A stretch of 64,000 nucleotides of DNA, from assembly GCA_041397365.1 (NCBI GenBank), contig JAWKWT010000001.1:186001-250000 (forward strand). Direction: 5' to 3'. The notes under the pieces are model-generated. The model worked only from the letters and a program-made list of their open reading frames with translations, ran no database searches and was not told the DNA's origin. Position 1 is the first letter of the stretch; the number at the start of each line of letters is the position of its first letter. This DNA comes from P52-10 sp041397365. Its GTDB lineage: Bacteria > Pseudomonadota > Alphaproteobacteria > Rhizobiales > Xanthobacteraceae. Made by a program: the position numbers and the translations under genes. This document shows positions 1 to 9,138 of the stretch, piece after piece.

Positions 1-1232
1 GCGGCACATCCGTCGCCAATATCGATCGCATCCGCAATGTCGCGCAGCACGTGAAGCGCGAGGTGGACGCCGGGCACGAGGTCGCCGTGGTGGTCTCGGC
101 GATGTCGGGCAAGACCAACGAGCTGGTCGGCTGGGCGAGCGAAGCCTCGCCCCTGCACGACGCGCGCGAATACGACGCCGTGGTCGCCTCGGGCGAGCAG
201 GTGACGTCGGGCCTCCTGGCCATCACCCTGCAATCGCTCGGCATCCAGGCCCGCTCCTGGCAAGGCTGGCAGATTCCGATTCGGACCAGCGACGCGCACG
301 GCTCCGCCCGCATTCTCGACATCGACGGCAGCGAGATCGTCCGCCGCTTCAAGGACCGCAAGGAAGTCGCCGTGGTCGCCGGCTTCCAGGGCATCCACCC
401 GGAAACGGGGCGGATCACCACGCTCGGCCGCGGCGGCTCGGACACCTCGGCGGTGGCGATCGCGGCGGCGATCCAGGCCGACCGCTGCGACATCTATACC
501 GACGTGGACGGTGTCTACACCACCGACCCGCGCGTGGTGCCCAAGGCCCGCCGGCTCGACAAGGTCGCGTTCGAGGAAATGCTGGAACTGGCCTCGCAAG
601 GGGCAAAGGTGTTGCAGGTTCGCTCGGTCGAGCTTGGCATGGTCCATAATGTACGGGTGTTCGTGCGGTCGAGCTTCGTCAAGCCGGAGGATATCGATGC
701 GCATTCGGACCATCCACCCGGCACGCTGATTTGCAGTGAGGAGGAAATCGTGGAGCAGCAGGTCGTCACGGGCATCGCGTTCTCGAAGGACGAGGCCCAG
801 ATTTCGGTGCGCCATGTGCAGGACAAGCCGGGCGTGGCCGCGGCCATTTTCGGCCCGCTCGCCGAAGCCAGCATCAATGTCGACATGATCGTGCAGAACG
901 TCTCCGAGGACGGCGCCCATACCGACCTCACCTTCACGGTGCCGGCGACGGATTTCAAGCGCGCGCAAGAGACCATCACCAAGGCCAAGGACGAGATCGG
1001 CTACGCCCGCCTCGACAGCGCCACCGACGTCGCCAAGGTTTCGGTGATCGGCATCGGCATGCGCAGCCATGCCGGCGTCGCGGCCCAGGCGTTCAAGGCG
1101 CTGTCCGAGCGCAACATCAATATCCGCGCCATCACCACCTCCGAGATCAAGTTCTCGCTGCTGATCGACGCCGCCTATACCGAACTTGCGGTCCGCACCC
1201 TGCACACCTTGTACGGGCTCGATCAGGCATAA
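1..1232 (+). CDS. lysC: Aspartate kinase (5' end outside window)
   Basis: Phosphorylates aspartate, the first step towards lysine, threonine, methionine and diaminopimelate. The frame is open from base 3 and already reads GTSVANIDRIRNVAQHVKR, the start of the kinase domain, so the true start lies a few codons upstream of the window and the GTG at 51 is internal. Visible motifs are VSAMSGKTNE, the GGSDTSAVA nucleotide-binding segment and TDVDGVYTTDPR. Two C-terminal ACT domains follow (GVAAAIFGPLAEASINVDMI and GVAAQAFKALSERNINIRA), which in this family bind lysine and/or threonine for feedback control. It precedes ptsP on the same strand, as is usual in Hyphomicrobiales. Confidence 0.97.
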   Translation, partial: GTSVANIDRIRNVAQHVKREVDAGHEVAVVVSAMSGKTNELVGWASEASPLHDAREYDAVVASGEQVTSGLLAITLQSLGIQARSWQGWQIPIRTSDAHGSARILDIDGSEIVRRFKDRKEVAVVAGFQGIHPETGRITTLGRGGSDTSAVAIAAAIQADRCDIYTDVDGVYTTDPRVVPKARRLDKVAFEEMLELASQGAKVLQVRSVELGMVHNVRVFVRSSFVKPEDIDAHSDHPPGTLICSEEEIVEQQVVTGIAFSKDEAQISVRHVQDKPGVAAAIFGPLAEASINVDMIVQNVSEDGAHTDLTFTVPATDFKRAQETITKAKDEIGYARLDSATDVAKVSVIGIGMRSHAGVAAQAFKALSERNINIRAITTSEIKFSLLIDAAYTELAVRTLHTLYGLDQA

Positions 1233-1424
1233 AATACCGCCGTTCGATTATTCGGAACGCCGGCCCGCCTTTTGCTTGGCAAAGGGGGCCCAAATCCTTT
1301 ACCCATGGGCTGATGGCTCGCCCCTTCCGGGCGCGGCCTGCTAACATTATCTTTTGTTTTCAAAACTTTAGACAACCTCAGGCTGACGCTGACCAGCCGG
1401 AGGGGGCGGATCGGGGGCCATTTG

Positions 1425-3691
1425 ATGCGGAGTGCTTCGGGGGACCACGCGTCTTGCTGCGACGGCTCCGCGAAGTCATGGCGGAGCAGGTTTCCGCGCA
1501 GGAGCGGCTGGACAAGATCGTCGTCCTGATCGCCGCCAATATGGTCGCGGAGGTCTGCTCGACCTATGTGCTGCGCCATGACGGAACCCTGGAACTCTAC
1601 GCCACCGAGGGCCTGAACCGCGAAGCCGTCCACCAGACCGTCCTGAAGGCGGATGAGGGCCTGGTCGGCCTGGTCGCCACCGAGGCCACCGCGATCAACC
1701 TGTCCGACGCGCAGGCGCATCCGGCCTTCGCCTACCGGCCGGAAACGGGCGAGGAAATCTACCATTCCTTCCTCGGCGTGCCGATCCTGCGCGCGGGCAA
1801 CACGCTCGGGGTGCTGGTGGTGCAGAACCGCGCCCACCGCACCTATGTCGAGGAGGAAGTCGAGGCGCTGCAAACCACCGCCATGGTGATGGCGGAGATG
1901 ATCGCCTCCGGCGAATTGTCGGCGCTGGCCAAGCCCGGCGCGGAGCCGGCGGCGCGCCATTCGACCCATCTGGAAGGCTCGATCCTGTCGGAAGGCATCG
2001 CGCTCGGCCATGTGGTGCTGCACGAGCCGCGCGTCGTCATCACCAATTACATCGCCGAGGACGTGCCGAAGGAGCTGAAGCGCCTCGAAAGCGCGCTGAC
2101 CAAGCTGCGGTCCGATCTCGACCGCATGCTGGAGCGCGGCGACGTCGCCGACGGCGGCGAGCATCGCGACGTGCTCGAAGCCTACCGCATGTTCGCCAAC
2201 GATCATGGCTGGTCGCGGCGGCTGTCGGACGCCGTCGCCACCGGCATCACCGCCGAGGCCGCCGTCGAGCGCGTGCAGTCGGACACCCGCGCAAGAATGC
2301 TGCGCGCCGCCGATCCTTATCTGCGCGAGCGATTGCACGATCTGGAAGACCTCGGCCAGCGGCTGATGCGCCAGCTTCTGGGCCACGACCATGCGCCCTC
2401 GCGCGAGCAACTGCCCGACAACGCCATCCTGATCGCCCGCGCGATGGGGCCGGCGGCGCTGCTGGACTACGACCGCAAGCGCCTGCGCGGCCTCGTGCTG
2501 GAGGAAGGCACCGCCAACTCGCATGTCGCCATCGTCGCGCGCGCGCTCGGCATTCCCGCGGTCGGCGAGGTGGAGAACGCGGTCGGAATCGCCGATCCGG
2601 GCGACGCGATCATCGTCGACGGCACCTCGGGCGCGATCTACATCCGCCCGTCGGCGGAGGTGGAATCCGCCTATGCGGAACGCGTGCGGTTTCGCGCGCG
2701 GCGGCAGGCGCAATATCGCGAGCTGCGCGACAAGCCGACCGTGAGCAAGGACGGCCAGAAGGTCGATCTGATGCTGAATGCGGGGCTGGTCATCGACCTG
2801 CCGCATATCGAGGACACCGGGTGCAGCGGCATCGGCCTGTTCCGCACCGAATTGCAGTTCATGGTCGGCCAGAGCCTGCCGCGCGCGAGCGAGCAGCTTT
2901 CGCTCTATCGCACGGTACTGGATGCGGCCGGCGACAAGCCCGTGACGTTCCGCACACTCGACATCGGCGGCGACAAGGCCTTGCCCTATATGGACATTGT
3001 CGCGGAGGAAAATCCGGCGCTGGGCTGGCGCGCGATCCGCCTCGGGCTCGATCGCCCGGTGTTGCTGCGCAGCCAGATTCGCGCGCTGCTGCGCGCCGCG
3101 AGCGGGCGCGCGCTGCGCATCATGTTCCCGATGATCTCCGTCGTCAGCGAGTTCGATGAGGCCAAGACGCTGGTCGAGCGCGAACTGACGTACCTGCGCC
3201 GGCATGGGCATCCGCTGCCGGAGCGCGTCGATATCGGCACCATGCTGGAGGTGCCGGCCCTGCTCTATCAGCTCGACGAACTCTTGGAGCGGGTCGATTT
3301 CCTGTCGGTCGGATCGAACGATCTGTTCCAGTTCATGTTCGCCGTCGATCGCGGCAACAGCCGCGTGGCGGACCGCTTCGACGTGCATTCCGCGCCGATC
3401 CTGCGGGCGCTGCGCGACATCGCCGTCAAGGCCAATGCGGCGAAAGTCCCGCTCTCGCTCTGCGGCGAGATGGCCTCGCAACCGCTCGGCGCGCTGGCGC
3501 TGCTCGCGATGGGCTATCGCACCCTGTCGCTGTCGGCGACCGCGCACGGCCCGGTCAAGGCGATGATCCTGGATCTCGACATCAAGAAGGCCGCGGCGAC
3601 CATGAAGGCGCTGCTTGACGCGCCGTCGGGCAGCGTCGCGGTCGGCGACCGCCTGCGCGAATTCGCGGAGGCCGAAGGGCTGTCGCTGTGA
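1425..3691 (+). CDS. ptsP: Phosphoenolpyruvate-protein phosphotransferase PtsP (EI-Ntr), start affected by a frameshift
   Basis: First enzyme of the nitrogen phosphotransferase system; it passes phosphate from PEP to NPr and on to EIIA-Ntr, linking nitrogen status (glutamine sensed by the GAF domain) to regulation of potassium and carbon metabolism. An N-terminal GAF domain is followed by the phosphohistidine domain (EEGTANSHVAIVARALG), and the PEP-binding barrel (GIGLFRTELQFM, FRTLDIGGDKALPY, LCGEMASQP). The expected N-terminus, MRSASG-GPRVLLRRLRE from memory of relatives, is encoded from the ATG at 1425 but needs one extra G in the G5 run at 1439-1443. Without it the in-frame starts are TTG 1454 or ATG 1478; an ATG at 1313 is in frame but adds non-homologous sequence. 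Confidence 0.93.
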
Positions 3692-3714
3692 TCCGGACCT
3701 ATTAGATTTTCATC

Positions 3715-4794
3715 ATGCTGCCAGAGACGAAACTCGACGTGCTGCTCGCGCGTCACGCGACCCTCGAAGCCGAACTGCTGAGTCAGCTCGGCGCGGACGC
3801 CTATGTGCGCGCCACGCGCGAACTGGCCGAACTGACGCCGGTGGTCGACGCGGTGAAAGCTTTTCGCGCAGCCGAAGCGGAAATCGGCGACATTGACGCA
3901 CTGATCGCGGACCCTTCGACCGACAGCGAGATGCGGCAGCTGGCCGAGGGCGAGAAGCCGGCGCTGGAAGAAAAGCGCGCCGCGCTGGAGCAGCAGATCC
4001 GCGTCGCGCTTCTGCCGAAGGATGCGATGGACGAGCGCAGCGTCGTGCTCGAAATCCGCGCCGGCACCGGCGGCGACGAAGCCTCGCTGTTCGCGGGCGA
4101 CCTGTTCCGCATGTATGAGCGTTTCGCGGCGCTTCAGGGATGGCGCGTCGAGGTCGTGTCGATGAGCGAGGGAACGGTCGGCGGCTTCAAGGAAATCGTC
4201 GCCGAAATCGAAGGCCGGGGCGCGTATTCGAAGCTGAAGTTCGAATCCGGCGTGCACCGCGTGCAGCGCGTGCCGGACACCGAAGCCTCGGGCCGCATCC
4301 ACACCTCCGCCGCCACCGTCGCGGTGCTGCCGCAGGCCGAGGAGGTCGACATCGCCATCAAGGACACCGATCTGCGGATCGAAACGATGCGCGCGCAAGG
4401 CGCTGGCGGCCAACATGTCAATAAGACCGAATCGGCGATCCGCATCACCCACATTCCGACCGGCATCGTGGTGATGATGCAGGACAGCCGCTCGCAGCAC
4501 AAAAACCGCGCCAGCGCGATGAACATCCTGCGCACGCGCATCTACGATGCCGAGCGCCAGAAGCGCGACGCCGAGCGGTCGGCGGACCGGCGCGGACAGG
4601 TCGGCTCCGGCGACCGCTCCGAGCGCATCCGCACCTACAATTTCCCGCAAGGGCGCGTCACCGATCACCGCATCAACCTGACGCTCTACAAGCTGCCGCA
4701 GGTGATCGCCGGCGAGGCGCTGCACGAACTGATCGACGCGCTCATCACCGAGCATCAGGCATCGCTGCTGGCGAGCGAAGGCGCGGCCGCATGA
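3715..4794 (+). CDS. prfA: Peptide chain release factor 1
   Basis: Recognises UAA and UAG stop codons in the ribosomal A site and triggers peptide release. The 359 residues match the usual RF1 length. The PCRF domain is visible (GTGGDEASLFAGDLFRMYERF), and the catalytic GGQ loop reads RAQGAGGQHVNKTESAIR, whose glutamine is the substrate of PrmC. The C-terminal segment SERIRTYNFPQGRVTDHRIN is typical of RF1. The stop codon overlaps the start of prmC in ATGA, so the two are probably translationally coupled. Confidence 0.98.
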   Translation: MLPETKLDVLLARHATLEAELLSQLGADAYVRATRELAELTPVVDAVKAFRAAEAEIGDIDALIADPSTDSEMRQLAEGEKPALEEKRAALEQQIRVALLPKDAMDERSVVLEIRAGTGGDEASLFAGDLFRMYERFAALQGWRVEVVSMSEGTVGGFKEIVAEIEGRGAYSKLKFESGVHRVQRVPDTEASGRIHTSAATVAVLPQAEEVDIAIKDTDLRIETMRAQGAGGQHVNKTESAIRITHIPTGIVVMMQDSRSQHKNRASAMNILRTRIYDAERQKRDAERSADRRGQVGSGDRSERIRTYNFPQGRVTDHRINLTLYKLPQVIAGEALHELIDALITEHQASLLASEGAAA

Positions 4795-5684
4795 GCGCGG
4801 ACACGGACGGCTTCGCCGGCTTGAGCGTGCAGGACGCCCGCCGCGAAGCCACGGCGCGCCTGCGCGAGGACGGCTTCGAATCGCCGGAAGCGGATGCGCG
4901 CCTCCTCGTCGGCGCGGCGACGCATCTGACGCTGACGGGACTCGCCACCAGCGGCGAAAGACTCCTGAGCGGCGCGGAAGCGGCAACGCTCGCGGGCATG
5001 CTGGCGCGCCGGCTGAACCATGAGCCGGTGGCGCGCATACTCGGACACAAGGAATTCTGGAGTCTGAATTTCGCGCTGTCGGCCGACACGCTGGTGCCGC
5101 GCCCGGAAACCGAAACGGTCGTTTCGGCCGGGCTCGAACTGATCCGTGCGATGGGCGAGCCGCTCCGCCCGCTGCGGATCGCCGATGTCGGCACCGGCTC
5201 CGGCGCGATCCTGCTGGCGCTGCTGTCGGAATTGCCGGAAGCGATCGGCATCGGCGCGGACATCAGCCCCGGCGCGTTGCGGATCGCTGCGGCGAATGCG
5301 CAGGCGCTCGGCCTCGCAGGCCGCGCGTCCTTCATCGTCTCCGATTACTGCGAAAAACTCGAAGGCCTGTTCGACCTGATCGTCTCGAACCCGCCCTACA
5401 TCGCCCGCGGCGAACTGGCCTCGCTGCCGCGCGAGGTGCGCGAGCACGATCCGCGCCGCGCGCTCGACGGCGGCAGCGACGGGCTCGTCGCCTATCGCGC
5501 GCTGGCGCATGGCATGCCGCCATTGCTGGTGGAAGGCGGCGCCTTCGTGCTGGAGACCGGATACCGCCAGGCCGACGAGGTGGCGGAACTGATGCAATCG
5601 GTGGGCCTGCAACCGATCCGGCCGCATCAAACCGATCTGGCGGGCATTTCCCGCGTCGTCTGGGGCCGCAAGCCGGAGAGCTGA
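4791..5684 (+). CDS. prmC: Peptide chain release factor N5-glutamine methyltransferase
   Basis: Methylates the glutamine of the GGQ motif of release factors using S-adenosylmethionine. The N-terminal helical substrate domain is followed by a class I methyltransferase fold with VPRPETETVV, the SAM-binding IADVGTGSGAILLALL and the diagnostic NPPY motif (IVSNPPYIARGE) that positions the glutamine amide. Length (297 residues) is normal. The start overlaps the prfA stop by four bases (ATGA), so enzyme and substrate are made from one message. Confidence 0.97.
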   Translation: MSADTDGFAGLSVQDARREATARLREDGFESPEADARLLVGAATHLTLTGLATSGERLLSGAEAATLAGMLARRLNHEPVARILGHKEFWSLNFALSADTLVPRPETETVVSAGLELIRAMGEPLRPLRIADVGTGSGAILLALLSELPEAIGIGADISPGALRIAAANAQALGLAGRASFIVSDYCEKLEGLFDLIVSNPPYIARGELASLPREVREHDPRRALDGGSDGLVAYRALAHGMPPLLVEGGAFVLETGYRQADEVAELMQSVGLQPIRPHQTDLAGISRVVWGRKPES

Positions 5685-6221
5685 CCCGCAAAAAAGCCGG
5701 AAAAAACCTCTTGGAATATCCCCCCGGAGCGACTAGTTTCCGCTTCAAAGATCGGTTCCGGGTCGCTGACCCCGTGGATGCTGCGGGGAGGGTCGCTGCG
5801 AAACGTCTGCGAGCAGACGGCGGCACCCAGAGGAGCAAACCTGACGATCACGAGACCCATCGATCAACGGCTCCACGAGCAGGTGGCTCCCAAGGTGAGT
5901 CCAAGCAAGGCAAGTGCAAGGCAGGTTGTTGAAGCGTGCTGGCTGAAAGTGCTGCCGCCGAACAACCGGAACCAATGAAAGCCTGATATTGCGGCACGAA
6001 TTCACGACGACTTTTTGACGCTCACGACAGCGGACCCGCACGCGATCGCGCGCGGCAGGATGACGCGCCATCAAGGCTGCGACGAAGTGAAATGTGACTG
6101 ACCACAAGGCGGCCCCGCAACGAAGCAGCGCGGCCGGCGCGTTTGACGGGTGCGGATTCAACGGAGGTTGGATCCGACTTGAGGAAACTGACAGCAATCC
6201 GGGGTTGATGAGAAGCAGGAT
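5685..6221 (+). other. 537-base gene-free interval, possible long structured leader of the DUF4167 gene
   Basis: No convincing coding sequence lies here on either strand; the short frames present have no protein-like composition. A possible sigma-70 promoter (CTTGGA, 18 bases, TAGTTT; 5710-5739) would give a leader of about 480 bases. The segment is rich in short GC stems with A-rich single strands. I looked for the signature sequences of tmRNA, RNase P RNA and SRP RNA and did not recognise them. Whether it is a cis-acting leader, a separate small RNA or plain spacer cannot be settled by eye. Confidence 0.4.
5710..5739 (+). promoter_or_regulatory. Candidate sigma-70 promoter upstream of DUF4167
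   Basis: CTTGGA (5710-5715) and TAGTTT (5734-5739) are separated by 18 bases. This is close to the alphaproteobacterial CTTGAC/CTATAT pattern. It sits just after the prmC stop and would start transcription of the long leader. Seen by eye only. Confidence 0.3.
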
Positions 6222-6956
6222 ATGAGAAACGGCCAGAACAACAAGCGGATGCGGAATCGCAACAACACCCACAGCCACAACCATAACAACAATCGGCGTG
6301 GCCAGAATCCGATGACCCGGGTTTACGAATCCAACGGGCCGGAGATCAAGATTCGCGGAACGGCGTCCCACCTCGCCGAAAAATACGTCCAGCTCGCGCG
6401 CGACGCGCAGGGCTCCGGCGACCCGGTCGCGGCCGAAAACTATTATCAGCACGCCGAACATTATTTCCGCATCATCGCCGCCGCGCAGGAACAGTTCCGG
6501 CAGAACCAGCCGCAGCAATTCCAGCCCCGCACCGAGGGCGATGCGCGCGACGATTCCGGCGACGACAATGACGGTGAGTACTCGTCCTTCGGGGCCGAGC
6601 CCGGCTTCGCGCCGCAGCCTCAGCAGCAGCAGCCTTATCCGGCGCGCGAGCCGCAGCCCTATCAGCGCGAGCCGCAGCCGGTGCGCGAGCACCGCCAGTC
6701 CGAACATCGTCACCAGGAGAACCGGCAGCCGCAGCCCGCGATGCAGCCGTCCGAAGGCGACATCGATCGGCTGCCGTCCTTCATCACCGGCGGCCAGCCA
6801 CAGCCGCAAGCCGGGGGATACGACAATGGCGGCGAGCGCGAGGCGCGCGGCGACCGTTTCCAGCATCGCCGCCGCCGCCGCAATAACAACCCGCGTCCCG
6901 AAGGCGCACCCGTTCCCGCGCAAGGCGGCGAAGGCCCGGCGCAGGCCGGCGATTGA
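6222..6956 (+). CDS. DUF4167 domain protein (basic, RNA-binding-like)
   Basis: Conserved Hyphomicrobiales protein of unknown function, commonly found beside prfA-prmC. The N-terminus is extremely rich in Asn, Arg and His (MRNGQNNKRMRNRNN, then HSHNHNNNRRG) and resembles an RNA-binding tail. The conserved DUF4167 core follows at about residues 30-90 (TRVYESNGPEIKIRGTASHL, EKYVQLARDAQGSGDPVAAE, NYYQHAEHYFRI). The remainder is a low-complexity Gln/Pro/Arg-rich tail, probably disordered, with a second basic patch (RRRRRNNNP) near the end. A link to translation is suggested only by its neighbours and composition. Confidence 0.85.
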   Translation: MRNGQNNKRMRNRNNTHSHNHNNNRRGQNPMTRVYESNGPEIKIRGTASHLAEKYVQLARDAQGSGDPVAAENYYQHAEHYFRIIAAAQEQFRQNQPQQFQPRTEGDARDDSGDDNDGEYSSFGAEPGFAPQPQQQQPYPAREPQPYQREPQPVREHRQSEHRHQENRQPQPAMQPSEGDIDRLPSFITGGQPQPQAGGYDNGGEREARGDRFQHRRRRRNNNPRPEGAPVPAQGGEGPAQAGD

Positions 6957-6972
6957 TTCAATGCTGATAGCG

Positions 6973-7006
6973 CGGGCCTGATTCAACTCACATCGAATCG
7001 GGCCCG
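6973..7006. terminator. Hairpin between convergent DUF4167 and methyltransferase genes
   Basis: CGGGCCTGATTC (6973-6984) pairs with GAATCGGGCCCG (6995-7006), 11 of 12 bases. It lies exactly between two convergent stop codons, so it may end both transcripts. The T-tracts are weak on both sides. Confidence 0.5.
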
Positions 7007-7753
7007 TTACCTTTCAGACGCCCGCGGCGAGGTGGACGGCACCAGCACCGGCTCCATGGTCGGGATCAGCCGACGCCGTTCGCGCCGGTTGGCGACCGGC
7101 CGATAGACCTGCTTTGTCGCATCGACGATATGCACGCCCGCGAAGGGCGAGGACACCGCGGAGCCGAACCGCTCCCAGGCGATCGCCGACCGCAGAAACC
7201 ATCCCGAACGGATCGGCGGCATGTGCAGCACCTCGCTCCAGGCCGCCGGCGTGGACCAGGTCTCGCGCAGCAATTGCGTGGTCTGTGTCCGCGAATACGG
7301 ACGGCCATAGCCGAACGGCGTCGTGTCCGCGCGCGCCCATGGGCCGCGCCGATTCGGCAGCACCAGGATCATTCGCCCGCTCGGCGCCAGCACCCGCCAC
7401 ATCTCCCGCAGCAGCTCCGCCGGATCGTGCGACATCTCCAGCGCGTGGATCAACAGCAGGCGGTCGACCGACGCATCCGGCAGCGGCAATACGAATTCAT
7501 CGACCAGCGCCGCCAGCGCCGGCCGGCCCGTCGGCCATTTCATGACGCCCTGCGCGGCCGGCATGAGAGCGATACACCGCTCCGCGTCCTCGCGGAACAG
7601 GCCGAGATACGGCGTGCAATAGCCGACGCCGAGCACGCGCTGGCCTTGCGCGTCCGGCCAGTGCGCACGAATGCCGCGATTGATGAGCCTGCGCGCGACG
7701 ATGCCGAGCCGTGTGCCGTAGAAATTCCGCAGGTCGACGACATCCATGGTCAT
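7007..7753 (-). CDS. Class I SAM-dependent methyltransferase (unknown substrate)
   Basis: 248-residue protein with a methyltransferase fold. The SAM-binding region is poorly matching (GQRVLGVGYCTPYLG), followed by a conserved acidic segment (DEFVLPLPDASVDRLLLIHALE) and LREMWRVLAPSGRMILVLPNR, a typical Methyltransf_11 post-motif. The C-terminal third has no obvious similarity. Orthologues next to gloB are common in this order. The substrate is unknown. It is transcribed away from gloB, so the two are divergent with a palindromic repeat between them. Confidence 0.8.
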   Translation of the reverse strand: MTMDVVDLRNFYGTRLGIVARRLINRGIRAHWPDAQGQRVLGVGYCTPYLGLFREDAERCIALMPAAQGVMKWPTGRPALAALVDEFVLPLPDASVDRLLLIHALEMSHDPAELLREMWRVLAPSGRMILVLPNRRGPWARADTTPFGYGRPYSRTQTTQLLRETWSTPAAWSEVLHMPPIRSGWFLRSAIAWERFGSAVSSPFAGVHIVDATKQVYRPVANRRERRRLIPTMEPVLVPSTSPRASER

Positions 7754-7841
7754 GGTCCGATCCTAACAGGTGGAACATGGCGATACAGCCGCAACCCGCA
7801 AGCGCTCACGCCGCATTTCATCGCACCCTGCCCCTTCTCAT

Positions 7842-7890
7842 GAGCATGATCTGGTCCGAAAACCGGTTTCCACTTTTCGGGATCATGCTC
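7842..7890. repeat. RIME-like palindromic repeat, copy 1
   Basis: GAGCATGATC at the left end and GATCATGCTC at the right end form the outer arms, with an inner palindrome around GAAAACCGGTTTCCACTTTTC. It is one of five copies in the window (others at 19437, 29016, 54200 and 55019). It belongs to the Rhizobium-type intergenic mosaic elements common in this order. This is the short form. It lies between the methyltransferase and gloB. Confidence 0.88.
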
Positions 7891-7923
7891 TAGCATTCGC
7901 GCATCATCGGAATGGAACATCAT

Positions 7924-8689
7924 ATGAGCGCTGACATCCGCATCTTCCCCTGCCTCTCGGACAATTACGGCTATCTCATTCACGATCCCGCGACGAAGGC
8001 CACGGCGTCGATCGATGCGCCCGAGGCGGGCCCGGTCATCGCGGCGCTGGAACGGGAAGGCTGGACGCTGACCGACATTCTCGTCACGCATCATCACGCC
8101 GATCATGTCGGCGGCGTCGCCGAGCTGAAGCGGAAATATGCCTGCCGCGTGGTCGCGCCCTATGACAAGGCCAAGCCGATCGCCGACGTCGATCTGCGCG
8201 TCAAGGAAGGCGACACGGTGAAGGTCGGTTCGCTCACCGCGCGCGTGTTCGAAACGCCGGGCCACACGCTCGACCACGTTTCCTACATGTTCGATTCGGA
8301 GAAGGCGCTGTTCGCGGCCGACACGCTGTTTTCGATCGGCTGCGGCCGCGTGTTCGAAGGCGACTATCCGATGATGTGGAATTCGCTGTTGAAGCTGCGC
8401 GCCCTGCCCGACGACACGCGCGTCTATTGCGGCCACGAATACACGGCATCCAACGTCAAATTCGCGCTCGGCATCGAGCCGGACAATGCGGCGCTGAAGG
8501 CGCGCGCCGAGGAAGTCGCCCGCCAGCGCGCGGCGAACACGCCGACGATTCCGACGCTGCTCGGCGAGGAAGAAGGCCAACGTCTTCCTGCGCGCCGACA
8601 TTCCGTCGGTGGCGGCGCATCTCGGCATGAGCGGCAAGAGCGCCGCCGAAGTTTTCGGCGAGATGCGCGAGCGCAAGAACAAATCCTGA
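7924..8689 (+). CDS. gloB: Hydroxyacylglutathione hydrolase (glyoxalase II), frameshifted
   Basis: Hydrolyses S-lactoylglutathione to lactate and glutathione, ending methylglyoxal detoxification. The metallo-beta-lactamase fold is clear: THHHADHVGG metal site, ETPGHTLDHVSY, FAADTLFSIGCGRVFEG and YCGHEYTASNVKFA. The reading frame shifts near 8566-8574. Before it the protein reads TIPTLLGEE, and after it the expected tail KKANVFLRADIPSVAAHLG continues in another frame to the stop at 8687-8689. The segment is 766 bases long, so one base is extra or two are missing. Read literally, the gene would run into the next one as a 403-residue chimera. The start at 7924 (MSADIRIFPC) fits the family. Confidence 0.9.
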
Positions 8690-9123
8690 TGTGCGCGCTC
8701 ACCGCCGCCGAGGTCATCGCGCGGCTGGACCTGAAGCCGCATCCGGAAGGCGGCCATTATCGCGAAACGTTTCGCGATGGCCGCGTGGGAGCAGATGGCC
8801 GCGCCGCCTCGACGGCGATCCTGTTCCTGCTGGGGCGCAGCGAACGCTCGCACTGGCACCGCATCGATGCGGTCGAGATCTGGCACTACCACGCAGGCAG
8901 CGCGCTCCTGCTCGAGATCGCCGATGGCGATCTGCGGCAACGCGTGCGGCTCGGCCCGGACATCGACAATGGCGAAACACCGCAGGCCATCGTCCCCGCA
9001 CACGCCTGGCAGGCAGCCTCCAGCACCGGCGACTGGACGCTGGTCGGCTGCACCGTCGCGCCCGGCTTCGACTTCAGGACATTCGAACTCGCCCCGCCGG
9101 ATTTCGAACCCTCGCGGACCTGA
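8689..9123 (+). CDS. DUF985 cupin-domain protein
   Basis: 144-residue cupin of the DUF985 family (PF06172), function unknown. It shows the typical start LDLKPHPEGGHYRETFRD, then TAILFLLGRSERSHWHRIDAVEIWHYHAG, where the His and Glu residues are the presumed cupin ligands, and WQAASSTGDWTLVGCTVAPGFDF at the end. The ATG at 8689 overlaps the restored gloB stop (TGATG), so the two genes form a coupled pair. Some relatives are annotated as sugar epimerases or spherulation-like, but nothing here decides that. Confidence 0.85.
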   Translation: MCALTAAEVIARLDLKPHPEGGHYRETFRDGRVGADGRAASTAILFLLGRSERSHWHRIDAVEIWHYHAGSALLLEIADGDLRQRVRLGPDIDNGETPQAIVPAHAWQAASSTGDWTLVGCTVAPGFDFRTFELAPPDFEPSRT

Positions 9124-9138
9124 CGGACAACGACCTCG

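Noticed and set aside
1223..3547. A 774-codon open frame on the minus strand opposite ptsP
   Set aside because: It is opposite a strongly conserved gene, is rich in Arg, Gln and His as expected from GC-rich antisense, and shows no family motif.
5685..6221. tmRNA, RNase P RNA or SRP RNA in the DUF4167 leader
   Set aside because: I did not find their conserved core sequences. A covariance-model search would decide.
7842..7890. The GAGCATGATC palindromes as insertion sequences or ordinary terminators
   Set aside because: They are only 49-69 bases, encode nothing, lack target duplications and T-runs, and recur at five places, so they are non-coding intergenic repeats.
7912..9123. A 403-residue glyoxalase II-cupin fusion enzyme
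   Set aside because: The middle is out-of-frame nonsense and both genes are complete when a single indel is corrected.
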